Below are positions 25,424-33,740 of a stretch of 64,000 nt of DNA, piece after piece. The stretch spans positions 5,597,001 through 5,661,000 of the forward strand of contig NZ_CP036498.1 in assembly GCF_018279705.1 (NCBI RefSeq). Reading direction: 5' to 3'. The notes below the pieces were generated by a model. It saw only the letters and a program-made list of their open reading frames with translations, was not told the origin of the DNA and did no database searches. Both the position numbers and the translations under genes were made by a program. The DNA is from Tardiphaga alba. Its GTDB lineage: Bacteria > Pseudomonadota > Alphaproteobacteria > Rhizobiales > Xanthobacteraceae. Every line of letters begins with the position of its first letter. Within the stretch, counting starts at the first letter, position 1.

Positions 25424-25903
25424 GTGGACAATTCCACGCCGAAGCGGATAGCCGACACAGATCTGTCAGGATCGGTTGTCCGGCAGCGTGAGAGCGTAGG
25501 CGTGTCGTTGCAAGTTCAGATTATGTTGGTGTTGTCGGGCCACCCGAACGGCCGAGCGACGCTTGCGGCGATGAACGCCGATCTGAAGGTGCTTGCGGGC
25601 GCCGGGCCTGCATGGACGCAGCGCATCAATAAGCTGGCCTCGAATGCGCCAGGCCTCGACATTTTCACCGAAGGTTTCGTCATACGTGACGCAAACGGCT
25701 GGCAGATTACCGACGCCGGACGGAAAGCGCTGCAGCGAATGGACACTGCACCTCCAATGCCCGCGATCGAGAAGCCGCTTACGACCGTGTCTGGCAAGCC
25801 CGTTATCGCCCTTGTGGTCAGCGGAACGCCGCTCCCTCCGAAGCCAGCTGCCAACGTGATCACGATGGACGGTTGGCTAAGCCTATCGCGGCGCGCCATG
25901 TAA
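25424..25903 (+). CDS. Hypothetical protein, winged-helix-like
   Basis: The core (VQIMLVLSGHPNGRATLAAMNADLKVLAGAGPAWTQRINKLASNAPGLDIFTEGFVIRDANGWQITDAGRKALQRMD) ends in the ITDxGRKAL pattern of winged-helix proteins. A Pro-rich tail follows. The frame opens at GTG 25424; the in-frame GTG 25502 directly before the conserved part is another candidate start. The DNA-binding idea rests on the pattern only. Confidence 0.55.
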   Translation: MDNSTPKRIADTDLSGSVVRQRESVGVSLQVQIMLVLSGHPNGRATLAAMNADLKVLAGAGPAWTQRINKLASNAPGLDIFTEGFVIRDANGWQITDAGRKALQRMDTAPPMPAIEKPLTTVSGKPVIALVVSGTPLPPKPAANVITMDGWLSLSRRAM

Positions 25904-25978
25904 GCGCACGAATTTGGCCTGCGCCCTAAGGATGGGGGCCCTTGGCGACGAACGCCGGCTCCTGCTAAACCCGCCTGT

Positions 25979-26206
25979 ATGGCGATGAGGCTTACATTAC
26001 GACCGAACCGAAAATGGACCGCGGCCGATCATGAGACAATGGTCGCGCTTCTTGTTGCCGGCGTGTCTGTGGCCAAGGTGGCGAGGAAACTCCGCCGGAG
26101 CGAGCCAGCAATAAGGGTGCAAGCCACCAAGCTCGGAGTGTCCGCTGCGAGAGATTTGCGACAGCGCAATGCCAACAACGAGAAACGGCAAACCCAGGTG
26201 GAATGA
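25979..26206 (+). CDS. Small SANT/Myb-like helix-turn-helix protein
   Basis: RKWTAADHETMVALLVAGVSVAKVARKLRRSEPAIRVQATKLGVS has the W(T/S)..D.....L...G.S...A..L.R....V...A..LG pattern of small SANT/GcrA-like domains. The same pattern recurs in the proteins at 26839-27075 and 42557-42799. It is probably a small DNA-binding protein. Two ATGs six bases apart could start it. Confidence 0.5.
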   Translation: MAMRLTLRPNRKWTAADHETMVALLVAGVSVAKVARKLRRSEPAIRVQATKLGVSAARDLRQRNANNEKRQTQVE

Positions 26207-26371
26207 AGACTTGGCAGGGAACGCATCTGAAAAACCGACCTTAGTAGATGCGTCGGTGCACGTGGCGCGGGGACGTTCCCGCTCTTTCCAGCCCCTCAGC
26301 CTTGGGGCGGGACCCGAACCCCGGTTAACGAGGTTAGCGAATGGTTCAACGAACTGAAATCGCGCAGAGGC

Positions 26372-26509
26372 GTGTCGACCGAACTTTGGTGGTCGCACTT
26401 TGCTCTCACCCCCGCGGTCGCTGTCAAATTAGAGCAAATTGTATCCGAAATTGCGGATAGGGAGAAGAGGGTCGCAATGGCGCCTTTAAACGCGCCGACG
26501 CAGGGCTGA
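26372..26509 (+). CDS. Possible small hypothetical protein
   Basis: The frame around NEVSEWFNELKSRRGVSTELWWSHFALTPAVAVKLEQIVSEIADREKRVA looks coding (amphipathic, aromatic) and extends upstream of the GTG at 26372, but no start codon exists in that frame before a stop. Either a short form starts at 26372 or the 5' end is frameshifted. Confidence 0.35.
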   Translation: MSTELWWSHFALTPAVAVKLEQIVSEIADREKRVAMAPLNAPTQG

Positions 26510-26838
26510 CGCTCATTCGCGCACATCCTGGCGCCTACGGACCGCTAGTGGCTGCCCGGCTTGATTGCCAAGAGCAGTCATTCACGTTTGTCGCCAGATC
26601 ACCGCGTCCGAGGCGGCCGTTGAACGGAGAGTATCTCAACCATATCGACCGCCGCATCCAACTGATCAGCTTGGATCAACAGGCGGTCACGGTCCTCGCC
26701 AAGCGGCAACGTCTCGGCACGCTTTCGGAGATCGGCGGCTTGTTCAGCCCATACGGCTGCTGTTGGCTTCATTGCGATTGTTTACACGGGTCTAGCTCGC
26801 CTTGCCTATCACGTCGTCTCTGCGTTGTGCCGTCTCGT
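26510..26838. other. Interval without a supportable gene
   Basis: A plus-strand frame begins at GTG 26548 (MAARLDCQEQSFTFVARSPRPRRPL...), but it runs antisense through the gene at 26839-27075 and its second half is low in coding character. No signal or motif is seen. Confidence 0.4.
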
Positions 26839-27075
26839 TTACGAGCGTGCAGGCCTGCGCCCGATTTCGATAGCGCCCGACTTTCGAAGAGCCTCTCGAA
26901 CTGCCCGCACACCGGGAAAAGCCACCCCTAATTCGCGACCTTTTTTCTGAACCGAGCTCGTGTTCCTGCTCAACGCACCCGCAGCCCGTGCGAGCGTCGC
27001 GCCAGCTTTCGAGAGCTCGACTAGCTTTGCCGCATCCTCGTCTGTCCATTTTTGAGTCAGCAATTTGCGGGGCAT
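26839..27075 (-). CDS. Small SANT/Myb-like helix-turn-helix protein (78 aa)
   Basis: MPRKLLTQKWTDEDAAKLVELSKAGATLARAAGALSRNTSSVQKKGRELGVAFPGVRAVREAL is clearly paralogous to the protein at 42557-42799 (RVWTEDDLAKLLRLSEAGATLMRASAALDRPSSSVQQKARELGFKLPGLRDVR). A tri-helical DNA-binding fold is inferred. The ATG at 27075 starts the conserved part; longer in-frame starts add unrelated sequence. Confidence 0.65.
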   Translation of the reverse strand: MPRKLLTQKWTDEDAAKLVELSKAGATLARAAGALSRNTSSVQKKGRELGVAFPGVRAVREALRKSGAIEIGRRPARS

Positions 27076-27383
27076 AGGAGACCAGCCTGGCGAGTACTGT
27101 GATTCAATAGCCAATGACAGAGTTCCCGTCGGTCTGCTAGGCGACACTCGATGGTCGCGCGTCGCAAATGCTAAATAATGCAGCAAAGGGCGACGACTGC
27201 GCACCTCGATTGCATTTCCAACTAAAAGCGATCTTCACGTGCCCATTTATGGCCAGCGGTATTTGGAGTATGTACGTAGTGCCCTGAGGAGCAGAATGGA
27301 CGCGCGCTATACCCCCACTATCAGTCTTCTTCTTATCGCTACGCGCGGCAAATCTCTCGAGGGCTGCTGACGCATCCCCCGAT
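27076..27383. other. Interval with a decayed small gene
   Basis: GAGGAG at about 27287 precedes an ATG at 27297 with only 24 codons. The adjacent frame continues into the SPDVQEQVELVTQALRW reading below, suggesting that a one-base shift separates the start from the body of one small gene. Confidence 0.4.
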
Positions 27384-27488
27384 GTGCAAGAGCAGGTGGA
27401 GCTCGTAACGCAAGCGTTACGATGGATTCAGCTGGCAGAAAACGAAGAGTTCCTCGCGCACTATCGACATCTAGCCAACGACAATTAG
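27384..27488 (+). CDS. Small hypothetical protein or remnant
   Basis: The reading VQEQVELVTQALRWIQLAENEEFLAHYRHLANDN has the look of real coding and ends cleanly in TAG. The plausible start with a ribosome binding site (27297) is in another frame. GTG 27384 is the only in-frame start close by. Confidence 0.35.
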   Translation: MQEQVELVTQALRWIQLAENEEFLAHYRHLANDN

Positions 27489-27658
27489 TGGCATCTCGGC
27501 TGTATAGACGCTTCGGCGGCTAATTCCGCTCTTCCAGCGTTGCATGAGAGGCGGGATCTGACCTCATCGCAGTTACCACGCCGGGGACGGCGACATACGA
27601 TCGACCGTTTTAAGTGAGGGCGCTCGCATTGCCGTCACGCGTGCGAAAACCACCCTGT

Positions 27659-27862
27659 TCAAGCAGTATGTTGACGCTGCGGCCGTTCATCACGACACGC
27701 GTATAGATCAAGCGCGATACGATGTGCGGAGTGAAGCTGCGCCCGTACGACAGGATCCGGGATGTGGTCGGATCGGACGATCGCTGCGCCAAGATAGCCG
27801 ATCAGTTCGAGCAGCGCATCGGTCTGAGGAGACGGGGCGATCGGAGGCGCTAAAGCTTTCAT
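27659..27862 (-). CDS. Small hypothetical protein
   Basis: MKALAPPIAPSPQTDALLELIGYLGAAIVRSDHIPDPVVRAQLHSAHRIALDLYA... The ATG overlaps the stop of the preceding gene (ATGA), indicating translational coupling. The last dozen codons are basic and out of character, and the adjacent frame (TRVVMNGRSVNILLEQGGFRTR) reads better, so a shift near the 3' end is possible. Confidence 0.5.
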   Translation of the reverse strand: MKALAPPIAPSPQTDALLELIGYLGAAIVRSDHIPDPVVRAQLHSAHRIALDLYACRDERPQRQHTA

Positions 27863-28209
27863 CGGCTTAGCCTCAGCGGCGTCTCGCGCTCTGGTCGAAC
27901 ATGCTGATGCACGAAATCCTCAAGCCACGTGGGCAGGTCCTCATAAGCAAGGTCGCAACGTTCCTGGATCTCGCGGGCAATGTCGGCGGTTACGTCCCGC
28001 GACCAGTTTTCTGTGGTGTTAAAGGCCACGATGCAGAGAGGGTCTGAATACTCGCCGCGTATAAGATCTGTGATGACGGTCTCCAGATCGGTGCCGTTGA
28101 TATCTGCCTCTCGCCAAACGCAACCGCCGGGACCGTGGCAATCGACGACGAGATACACAGTGTCGTGGACGCCGGCCGGCACCACGGATGGGCTCCATCC
28201 TGAACGCAT
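27859..28209 (-). CDS. Hypothetical protein (116 aa)
   Basis: An acidic protein: VYLVVDCHGPGGCVWREADINGTDLETVITDLIRGEYSDPLCIVAFNTTENWSRDVTADIAREIQERCDLAYEDLPTWLEDFVHQHVRPE. No family is recognised; similar short proteins are frequent in Bradyrhizobium genomes. It is coupled by a 4-bp overlap to the small gene downstream. Confidence 0.65.
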   Translation of the reverse strand: MRSGWSPSVVPAGVHDTVYLVVDCHGPGGCVWREADINGTDLETVITDLIRGEYSDPLCIVAFNTTENWSRDVTADIAREIQERCDLAYEDLPTWLEDFVHQHVRPERETPLRLSR

Positions 28210-28371
28210 AACGCAACTCCGCTACTGACAGCGATTCAAAACAAGCTCTGATGTTTCGTTCCGGATGGCTGCGGCGACGGAAAATATGCACCTTCCATTA
28301 CCGCTTTCGCCCTTGCTGCATTCTTCAGCGGAACGTCGGTCGACCTCTATGCGTCTAGCTACAAAGAGGAG

Positions 28372-28605
28372 ATGAAGTTGGCGAAAGACGCTCGATCCAC
28401 AAAACGAAACGGTGCCCGCCAACTTGTTCTCGATCTGCAATCAGACCCGGCGGGCCTTCGAGATAGGGCAGCTCGGCTCAGGGACGATGCAGAGGCCATG
28501 TCAGACGGCGCCATGAAAGCTGGGCTGATCGCGGCAGCTTCGGACGCTGAGCACCGAGCCGAGTCTGCAGAAATTTCGGCATTGTGGACGACGCCGATGC
28601 GCTGA
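28372..28605 (+). CDS. Small hypothetical protein (77 aa)
   Basis: MKLAKDARSTKRNGARQLVLDLQSDPAGLRDRAARLRDDAEAMSDGAMKAGLIAAASDAEHRAESAEISALWTTPMR is a helical, Ala/Arg-rich protein of a type common in this group. GAGGAG precedes the ATG, with little spacing. A GGAAC at 28330 followed by CGTC gives only a partial promoter match. Function unknown. Confidence 0.5.
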   Translation: MKLAKDARSTKRNGARQLVLDLQSDPAGLRDRAARLRDDAEAMSDGAMKAGLIAAASDAEHRAESAEISALWTTPMR

Positions 28606-28611
28606 ACGAGA

Positions 28612-28776
28612 CTATCCGCGGCCCTGGAGCAGATAGCTGTAGGTGCCAAGGACAGCCAAACCGCCCAAAACGAGCCAGACGACAAGACTGATCGTCAAGA
28701 CCTTGGCGGGAAACGGCGTGTGATCGTTCTGCGGAGTTTCGTGTTCGGCGACGGCCGTCTCATTGTGCTGTGGCAT
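28612..28776 (-). CDS. Tiny membrane protein (54 aa) under an EcfG promoter
   Basis: MPQHNETAVAEHETPQNDHTPFPAKVLTISLVVWLVLGGLAVLGTYSYLLQGRG: polar N-terminus and one C-terminal helix. It is a clear paralog of the protein at 39338-39499 (ALSIGLVVWIIAGGLAVLGVFSFLQSHG), and both have an EcfG-type promoter. It probably belongs to a stress-induced family of single-helix inner-membrane proteins. Confidence 0.75.
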   Translation of the reverse strand: MPQHNETAVAEHETPQNDHTPFPAKVLTISLVVWLVLGGLAVLGTYSYLLQGRG

Positions 28777-28820
28777 CAGGATCCTCGTTGATGCAGCAGG
28801 TCTGCTGCAAGGCGAGGAAG

Positions 28821-28845
28821 AACCGACGGCATCAATTGCCGTTCC
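28821..28845 (-). promoter_or_regulatory. EcfG-type promoter of the tiny membrane protein
   Basis: On the minus strand GGAAC (complement of 28841-28845), 17 bases, GTT (complement of 28821-28823), 45 bp before the start codon at 28776. Confidence 0.65.
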
Positions 28846-28873
28846 ACATCACTGCTGCGACAATTCCACCAGT

Positions 28874-29071
28874 TCACGTGGGCGACTGCAGAGCAGCCGA
28901 ATTTGCCCAATTTCCAGCTTTAGCCTCAGCGTCAAGTTGCCGGGCCTGCTTTATAAGCCGGTCACGCTCAACGCCGGGCGGCATCTTTTGAGCCTGTGCT
29001 CGTAACACCGCTGCTTGGTCGATCAGTATCTGTCGGGTGTCGCGTCGCGCTGAAGAAATAAGCCAGATCAT
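28874..29071 (-). CDS. Small hypothetical protein (65 aa)
   Basis: MIWLISSARRDTRQILIDQAAVLRAQAQKMPPGVERDRLIKQARQLDAEAKAGNWANSAALQSPT, an Ala/Gln/Arg-rich helical protein with the pattern L...A......PPG.ERD.L...AR..D, frequent in small bradyrhizobial proteins. The ATG at 29071, with GGAAGG upstream, is preferred; an ATG 18 bp earlier is possible. Confidence 0.55.
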   Translation of the reverse strand: MIWLISSARRDTRQILIDQAAVLRAQAQKMPPGVERDRLIKQARQLDAEAKAGNWANSAALQSPT

Positions 29072-29363
29072 GCGCAATTTCCCTTCCATTTGAGGAGGGC
29101 GGGAGCGCTTCGGGGCGTTCTCATCACCGGTATAAGCCACGAACCGTGCGGTGACGTGACAGAACATAACAGGACCGGCTCTCAATGTCAGTCGGTTAGG
29201 CGACTCAACAGTCGCAGGTTTTTTGCGGCAAAGAGAGGCCGCATTGTCGCCTTGCCTATGTGCGGTCAAAGCTTCAAGTCAATGCAAAGCGGTCGACGAA
29301 GCAAAACTTGCCGAAGCGTGGATCAATCGTGACCTGAGCGACTTGCTTCGCGTGGAGAAGCAA

Positions 29364-29783
29364 ATGTTCGACGATCAAGATTTAACGCCGTATGCCCTCA
29401 TTGCGGATGATGATGCCTTCATCCGCATGGATGCGGCGGACATCCTCGAAGCAGCCGGCTTCTTGGTGCACGAAGCCTCCAACGTTGCCGAGGCGATAGA
29501 GCTGCTGGAGCACCACGCCGAAAGCGTCCAACTTCTCTTCACTGATGTGCATATGCCGCCAGGAGAACTGACGGGTTTTGATCTGGCCAGGCAATGTGCC
29601 GAGCGCTGGCCCGACATCGGCATTTTGATCGCTTCCGGAGCCGCCAAACCAGCTGTCGGCGACATGCCTGACGGCGCAATATTCATCAACAAGCCGTTCA
29701 GTGCAGACGTCGTTCACGATCGGTTGCAGGAACTTCTGCCTGACGGCAAAAAACCCCTCCCCCTGAAGCGGAAGGCCACTTGA
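29364..29783 (+). CDS. Single-domain response regulator
   Basis: A 139-residue receiver domain: acidic pocket ADDDAFIRMDAADILE, phosphoacceptor aspartate in LLFTDVHMPP, conserved lysine in INKPFSADVV. There is no output domain, so it acts by protein interaction or as a phosphate sink. GTGGAG precedes the ATG at 29364. It ends 4 bp before the Crp/Fnr gene, so the two form an operon. A similar receiver lies at 33.0-33.4 kb. Confidence 0.85.
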   Translation: MFDDQDLTPYALIADDDAFIRMDAADILEAAGFLVHEASNVAEAIELLEHHAESVQLLFTDVHMPPGELTGFDLARQCAERWPDIGILIASGAAKPAVGDMPDGAIFINKPFSADVVHDRLQELLPDGKKPLPLKRKAT

Positions 29784-29787
29784 AGAA

Positions 29788-30516
29788 ATGAACATCCCCG
29801 CAGATATCGAAGTGGCCCGAGATAGCGAGTTTCTATCCGGCCTCGGTGCTGAAGCCCGGAAACTGATCCAGCCACATCTGAACCTAGTTAGTCTAGAAGC
29901 AGGGGCTGTAGTCGCTCGACCCTATTCAAAAATTGAGAAGGCTTACTTTCCGGTCAGCACAACCTTTGTGGTCGATATTGAACTGAAGAATGACGCCTCA
30001 TTCACTACAGGTCTCATTGGAAGTGATGGTCTGCTTGGCGCCGGAATGGCTCTTGATGATAGAGTCAGTCTTTATAGTGTGAGCGCCCTATCCATCGGAT
30101 ATGCCTATTCGATCGCGGTTCAGACACTCAAAGAGCTTCTGCTTACCGTTCCAGAATTTCGCAAAAGGGCTCTCGCTTATGAGCAATACTTTCTTGCTCA
30201 AGTTCAGCAGACGGCTGCGTGTAGTGCTCTTCATGAGCTGTCAGGGCGACTAAGTTCATGGCTTCTCAGGTTGCAAGAACTCGCCGGAGATGAGCTGAGC
30301 CTGACACAAAGCGACATTTCGCGGATGTTAGGTGTTCGGCGCACAAGCATTACAGAATGTGCGCTCGAACTCCAACGGGACGGCGCCATCGACTACCGTC
30401 GGGGTGAAATTTCGATTTTAAGCAAGCGCAAACTGGTTAAAGCGTCATGCGGGTGCCACGCTGAAGTTGGTGATCACTTCTCTCGGCTTTTCGAAGAAAG
30501 CTTTGAAGACGATTGA
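29788..30516 (+). CDS. Crp/Fnr-family transcriptional regulator
   Basis: A 242-residue regulator: a cyclic-nucleotide-binding-like beta-barrel (residues 20-130, VVARPYSKIEKAYFPVSTTFVVDIELKNDASFTTGLIGSDGLLGAG) and a winged helix (residues 150-225) with DISRMLGVRRTSITECALELQRDGAIDYRRGEISI. The PxxE/RxS-like cAMP-binding residues are not evident, so the ligand is unknown. This subtype (poorly conserved barrel, HTH with a VRRTSITECA-type helix) is very abundant in bradyrhizobia. Operonic with the receiver. Confidence 0.85.
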   Translation: MNIPADIEVARDSEFLSGLGAEARKLIQPHLNLVSLEAGAVVARPYSKIEKAYFPVSTTFVVDIELKNDASFTTGLIGSDGLLGAGMALDDRVSLYSVSALSIGYAYSIAVQTLKELLLTVPEFRKRALAYEQYFLAQVQQTAACSALHELSGRLSSWLLRLQELAGDELSLTQSDISRMLGVRRTSITECALELQRDGAIDYRRGEISILSKRKLVKASCGCHAEVGDHFSRLFEESFEDD

Positions 30517-30799
30517 GCGCTACGACCTGCTTGGCGTTATTTCATCCGAAGTCCGCGCGACGCTGGTTCCGACATTTACTGTTAAGCACTCTTGCTCGAC
30601 CACCTGCGCTTTCTGATCAACGCGATCGGCGAGCATGCGGACCCGTCATCTGATCAGCGTTGACATGTTCGGGAAACATTCACCCTGCCCAGGACGCCGC
30701 CCGAGCCAAAGCCCGCGAGATTGTACAGCGCAATTCCGCCGGGGGCTGCTACCACGATTGGGTTCTGCCGCAAACTTGCTGACGGTCAGATCGAATCTG
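30517..30799. other. Interval without a supportable gene
   Basis: A short plus-strand reading (AKAREIVQRNSAGGCYHDWVLPQTC) looks faintly coding but has no start. Nothing else is seen. Confidence 0.35.
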
Positions 30800-31000
30800 C
30801 TACGCGACGGCTTCCGACGGCTGACTAGGCCGATCTATCAGCTTTTGAACTGAGCGGCCTCGAAGCTCGTATTCTGTGATGACGCCGCAGGATGTGCAGT
30901 CGAACAATCGAATTTCCGCGCCCAGCGAACCTTTGCACATTCCTGCAAAGTGGCGACGCGTATTACACTTGGGACAAGGGACAAGGCTGTTCGTAGGCAT
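30800..31000 (-). CDS. Small zinc-ribbon protein (66 aa)
   Basis: Two cysteine pairs (CPKCNTRRHFAGMCKG and FDCTSCGVITEYE) form a zinc-ribbon-like pattern in MPTNSLVPCPKCNTRRHFAGMCKGSLGAEIRLFDCTSCG. GAGGGTGAT lies before the ATG at 31000. The 60-codon upstream extension is not chosen. Probably a small nucleic-acid or protein-binding zinc protein. A second zinc-ribbon protein lies at 42786-43007. Confidence 0.65.
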   Translation of the reverse strand: MPTNSLVPCPKCNTRRHFAGMCKGSLGAEIRLFDCTSCGVITEYELRGRSVQKLIDRPSQPSEAVA

Positions 31001-31121
31001 GCTATCACCCTCGAATCTGGCAACAGCAGTTTCTCTCAACATATAATAACCCTGCATCACTCAGATGGGTGAAAGCCGTCGTTACTAACAGACCTGAGCG
31101 ATAACAGTCCGTCCGTTGCGC

Positions 31122-31340
31122 TCAATTTTTTCGGTATTCCTCAAGTCGAACCACCCGCCTTGACGGGGGTCCGAGCTGCTCCACGTAGCCACTTGAGTGC
31201 CGAGCGACCCACTTTTTAGCGTCAATCGAAGTTTCGAACACGCCGACAAGCTGTTCAACATGACCTTTAGGCCACGACGCGATGATAACGAAGCCGGCGC
31301 TGGAATGAGGCCGAACTGAAAACGTGGGGACACATGGCAT
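31122..31340 (-). CDS. Small hypothetical protein (72 aa)
   Basis: MPCVPTFSVRPHSSAGFVIIASWPKGHVEQLVGVFETSIDAKKWVARHSSGYVEQL resembles small alpha/beta proteins whose closing helix follows the pattern ...VGVF.S...A..WI......W. AGGAG precedes the ATG at 31340. No function known. Confidence 0.6.
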   Translation of the reverse strand: MPCVPTFSVRPHSSAGFVIIASWPKGHVEQLVGVFETSIDAKKWVARHSSGYVEQLGPPSRRVVRLEEYRKN

Positions 31341-32127
31341 GTGCGGCTCCTGAGTTGAGGTGCTATACCACCAAAACGCAGCCGTGTCCCCTCCCGCGCT
31401 TAGGGCGCAGCAGTGCGACAACGCCACAAGCCGCCCGGGCGCAACACCGGACGGCTTTCGGATGCGATTGTTGCACTCAGACCGATTTTATCTCCTGGCG
31501 AGAGGCCTTGAGGCTTTGGCCGCCCGGTCATCTGGACGTCTTGGGGTATTCCACAGTGACGCGCGCCAACCCGCCCACGGCGATCGCCCCACCGCGCGTG
31601 GCTGCGGTCGATGCATCGGCCGCGCACGAAGGGCCGTCAATCACTGATGCGCCGCGTGAGACCTCATCGTTAGCTTACGGTCGGGGGTCGCCTATCGAAC
31701 CGAGGCGCGCAACGCAGCGCTCTTGGCGAACGCAGGCAGGCGACTTGAAAACGTCCTACGGATGACTGCTTCGCGCCAACCGCGGACTCGTGAACGTTGT
31801 CTTCCAGTCGTGACAGCCAATTGGCTCGCTCATGCCTCACGTGATTTCTTATTATCGGATTGTTGATGGACGAGGCGCCCGCCGATCATATTGCCTATGC
31901 TAATACCTTGCCCGTACAAACCAACGCGCCCTTGTCACTGTGGCGAAAGCAAGATTTCTGAGAATCGTATTCTTGGCCGCGATCGTCGGAGATCCCGGCC
32001 CTCCTTGGCTCGGTCATAGCTTCGCGGGTGTCACCAGAACACGTTCGAGCCACCCCGACAGAGGATATCGCATTTCAATTAGTTAAGTGCTCTGACCATT
32101 TGATGAGCCTGCACGGTGAACCCGCAG
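31341..32127. other. Non-coding interval (787 bp)
   Basis: Several frames are open (for example 31334-31765 on the plus strand), but their products are Arg/Pro/Ser-rich and lack motifs, ribosome binding sites or family resemblance. No structural RNA or repeat recognised. Confidence 0.45.
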
Positions 32128-32586
32128 TCAGCCTGGCGGCTGCATAAATTCTATCGTGATGTGATCCGGTCCTGAAACATAGGCGGTCAGTGTCCCCACT
32201 CGTGGCCCGCCTGGAATCGGCTGCGGGCTTCCTTTCACCTTCCACCCCGCGACCTCGACACGAGTGATGGCGGCGTGGATGTCTTTCACGGTTAAAGCCA
32301 AGTGGGCAGCCCCGATAGCGCCCGCGCTCTCCGGCACGGCCCCATTTTGGCGGCCTCTTGAATATTGCAGCAATTCAACCACGAACCCGTCCGGCGCCTT
32401 GACAATTGCGGTCCGGACGTACGGATCATCTAAACCTGTAACTTGATGCAGGAAATCGCCTTCCATCTCCGACTGCCGTTGCAGCTCGAAGCCGAGCGCT
32501 TCCGTCCAGAAGCGGATCGACTCCTTTAACGAGGAAACGGCAAAGCCCGTGTGATCCACGGCGGCTACGTTTGCGAGATTGGTCAC
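32128..32586 (-). CDS. VOC-family (glyoxalase/dioxygenase fold) protein
   Basis: About 152 residues with two beta-alpha-beta-beta-beta modules: VDHTGFAVSSLKESIRFWTEALGFELQRQSEM and GAAHLALTVKDIHAAITRVEVAGWKVKG, with metal-ligand-like H, E (FVVELLQY), H and E (ITIEFMQPPG). VOC members include glyoxalases, epimerases and ring-cleaving dioxygenases; substrate unknown. The GTG at 32586 after GGGGAT is a better start than the upstream ATG at 32643. Confidence 0.8.
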   Translation of the reverse strand: MTNLANVAAVDHTGFAVSSLKESIRFWTEALGFELQRQSEMEGDFLHQVTGLDDPYVRTAIVKAPDGFVVELLQYSRGRQNGAVPESAGAIGAAHLALTVKDIHAAITRVEVAGWKVKGSPQPIPGGPRVGTLTAYVSGPDHITIEFMQPPG

Positions 32587-32710
32587 TGCTGCATCCCCAC
32601 TGTGGCAGAGCTGAGAGGTAAATTTTGCGCGCTCCAGCAACAACCGGCAGCAGCATGATGATTATGGATTTGACTGGGGCCTTTTTTGGTCCAGATTTTA
32701 CTTCAAGCAA

Positions 32711-32962
32711 ATGCAGCTACGCTGGACGGCCGAGGCAAATTCGGAGCGGTTTTCAGATGATCAGCCTAGGTTTGGGCAAGTGAGGGGTCGGCTGATCATT
32801 GGATCCTGCATTTTCCAGAGGCATTGGGTCGTAGCTAACGAGGCTGGGCAGTTGCGCGAGGTCACGCCATCCGCCGATCCACTGCCGTTTGCTCCGCATT
32901 ATCCGCGTATTGGACGGTTTGAAGAAATGCCGACGGAGATTGTCCTGCTCGACGGCGGCTAA
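32711..32962 (+). CDS. Possible small hypothetical protein (83 aa)
   Basis: MQLRWTAEANSERFSDDQPRFGQVRGRLIIGSCIFQRHWVVANEAGQLREVTPSADPLPFAPHYPRIGRFEEMPTEIVLLDGG. The composition is balanced and strand-like, more plausible than the antisense frame, but there is no clear ribosome binding site and no family. Confidence 0.4.
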   Translation: MQLRWTAEANSERFSDDQPRFGQVRGRLIIGSCIFQRHWVVANEAGQLREVTPSADPLPFAPHYPRIGRFEEMPTEIVLLDGG

Positions 32963-32978
32963 ACGACGAGCGTCCATA

Positions 32979-32998
32979 CGATGATCAGGCAGAAACCC
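32979..32998. repeat. 20-bp direct repeat, copy 1
   Basis: CGATGATCAGGCAGAAACCC occurs identically at 63274-63293. Both copies lie just past the 3' end of a minus-strand gene that ends in a receiver domain. Confidence 0.6.
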
Positions 32999-33018
32999 CA
33001 AACATCGACACGCTTCGG

Positions 33019-33389
33019 CTACACTGTCTCGATCAGCTTCAAAACCTCAGAGGCAAGGTAAGGTTTGGCAAGAAAATGGAATTCTCCGGCAGCTCCTGTC
33101 TGGATGTCTGCCTCTTGCCACTTGCTATGATGATCTTTCTCTGAGGATTGGTTGTGCGAACAAGCTTGGCCAACGCGATACCATCCATCGAGCCGGGCAT
33201 GTCGATGTCGGTAAAAAGGACGTCAAACTGACTGTCCTTCATGATGTTGAGCGCCAAGTCGGCGTTTGCGGCCAGAACGACGCCGTGGCCTGCCTCCGAA
33301 AGCGCGTCTTCCAGAACGAATGCGATAAGGCAATCGTCCTCCACTACCAAAACCTGCGCCACGATGCCCCCATTCCGAGCGGATACCAA
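33019..33389 (-). pseudogene. Response regulator receiver with a 3' frameshift
   Basis: The reading AQVLVVEDDCLIAFVLEDALSEAGHGVVLAANADLALNIMKDSQFDVLFTDIDMPGSMDGIALAKLVRTTNPQRKIIIASGKRQTSRQELPENSIFL is a normal receiver with D in FTDIDMP. It then ends in an aberrant tail. Restoring one base near 33067 gives AKPYLASEVLKLIETV with the conserved lysine, ending at 33019. The start is either ATG 33389 or GTG 33362 after GGGGG. Either recently inactivated or a base error. Confidence 0.7.
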
Positions 33390-33740
33390 TTCGATGTCAG
33401 AACAAAAGTTTCATCGAGGATGATAGGCAGCAGGGATTGACGGTCTTGGTGGCTTGCTAAAGTGTGTTGATCCGCGCACTTCAACGGTGCTGGCCAGAAA
33501 GCTTCTGTGTTCACAAGGTCCAAAATCAGCCTGTTCGGCTTGTTGGCTACGGCATGTTTGATGAGCAGCTTCGGCCTTTTGCCGTGCATTGATCGGCCGT
33601 CCCTGGTCTCTCACTTGCATCGCGAGTGGAATGCCGATCCTAGACCGACCGAGACCTCAGAACGCGTGAGGCCGGCTCCTACTCCGAAACCGACTGTGGC
33701 TCGACCGGTTTTCGCATAAAGCCAGACGCGCGTTGCCGAT
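33390..33740. other. Interval with one weak plus-strand frame
   Basis: The frame 33507-33719 (MFTRSKISLFGLLATACLMSSFGLLPCIDRPSLVSHLHREWNADPRP...) has a hydrophobic N-terminus followed by a polar Pro/Arg-rich tail, like a small anchored exported protein, but no ribosome binding site stands out. Left as possible only. Confidence 0.35.

Noticed and set aside
26548..26931. A 127-codon plus-strand frame starting at GTG
   Set aside because: Runs antisense through the Myb-like gene and loses coding character after about 65 codons.
31334..31765. A 143-codon plus-strand frame
   Set aside because: Pro/Arg/Ser-rich, no motif, and its start lies antisense to the small protein at 31122-31340.
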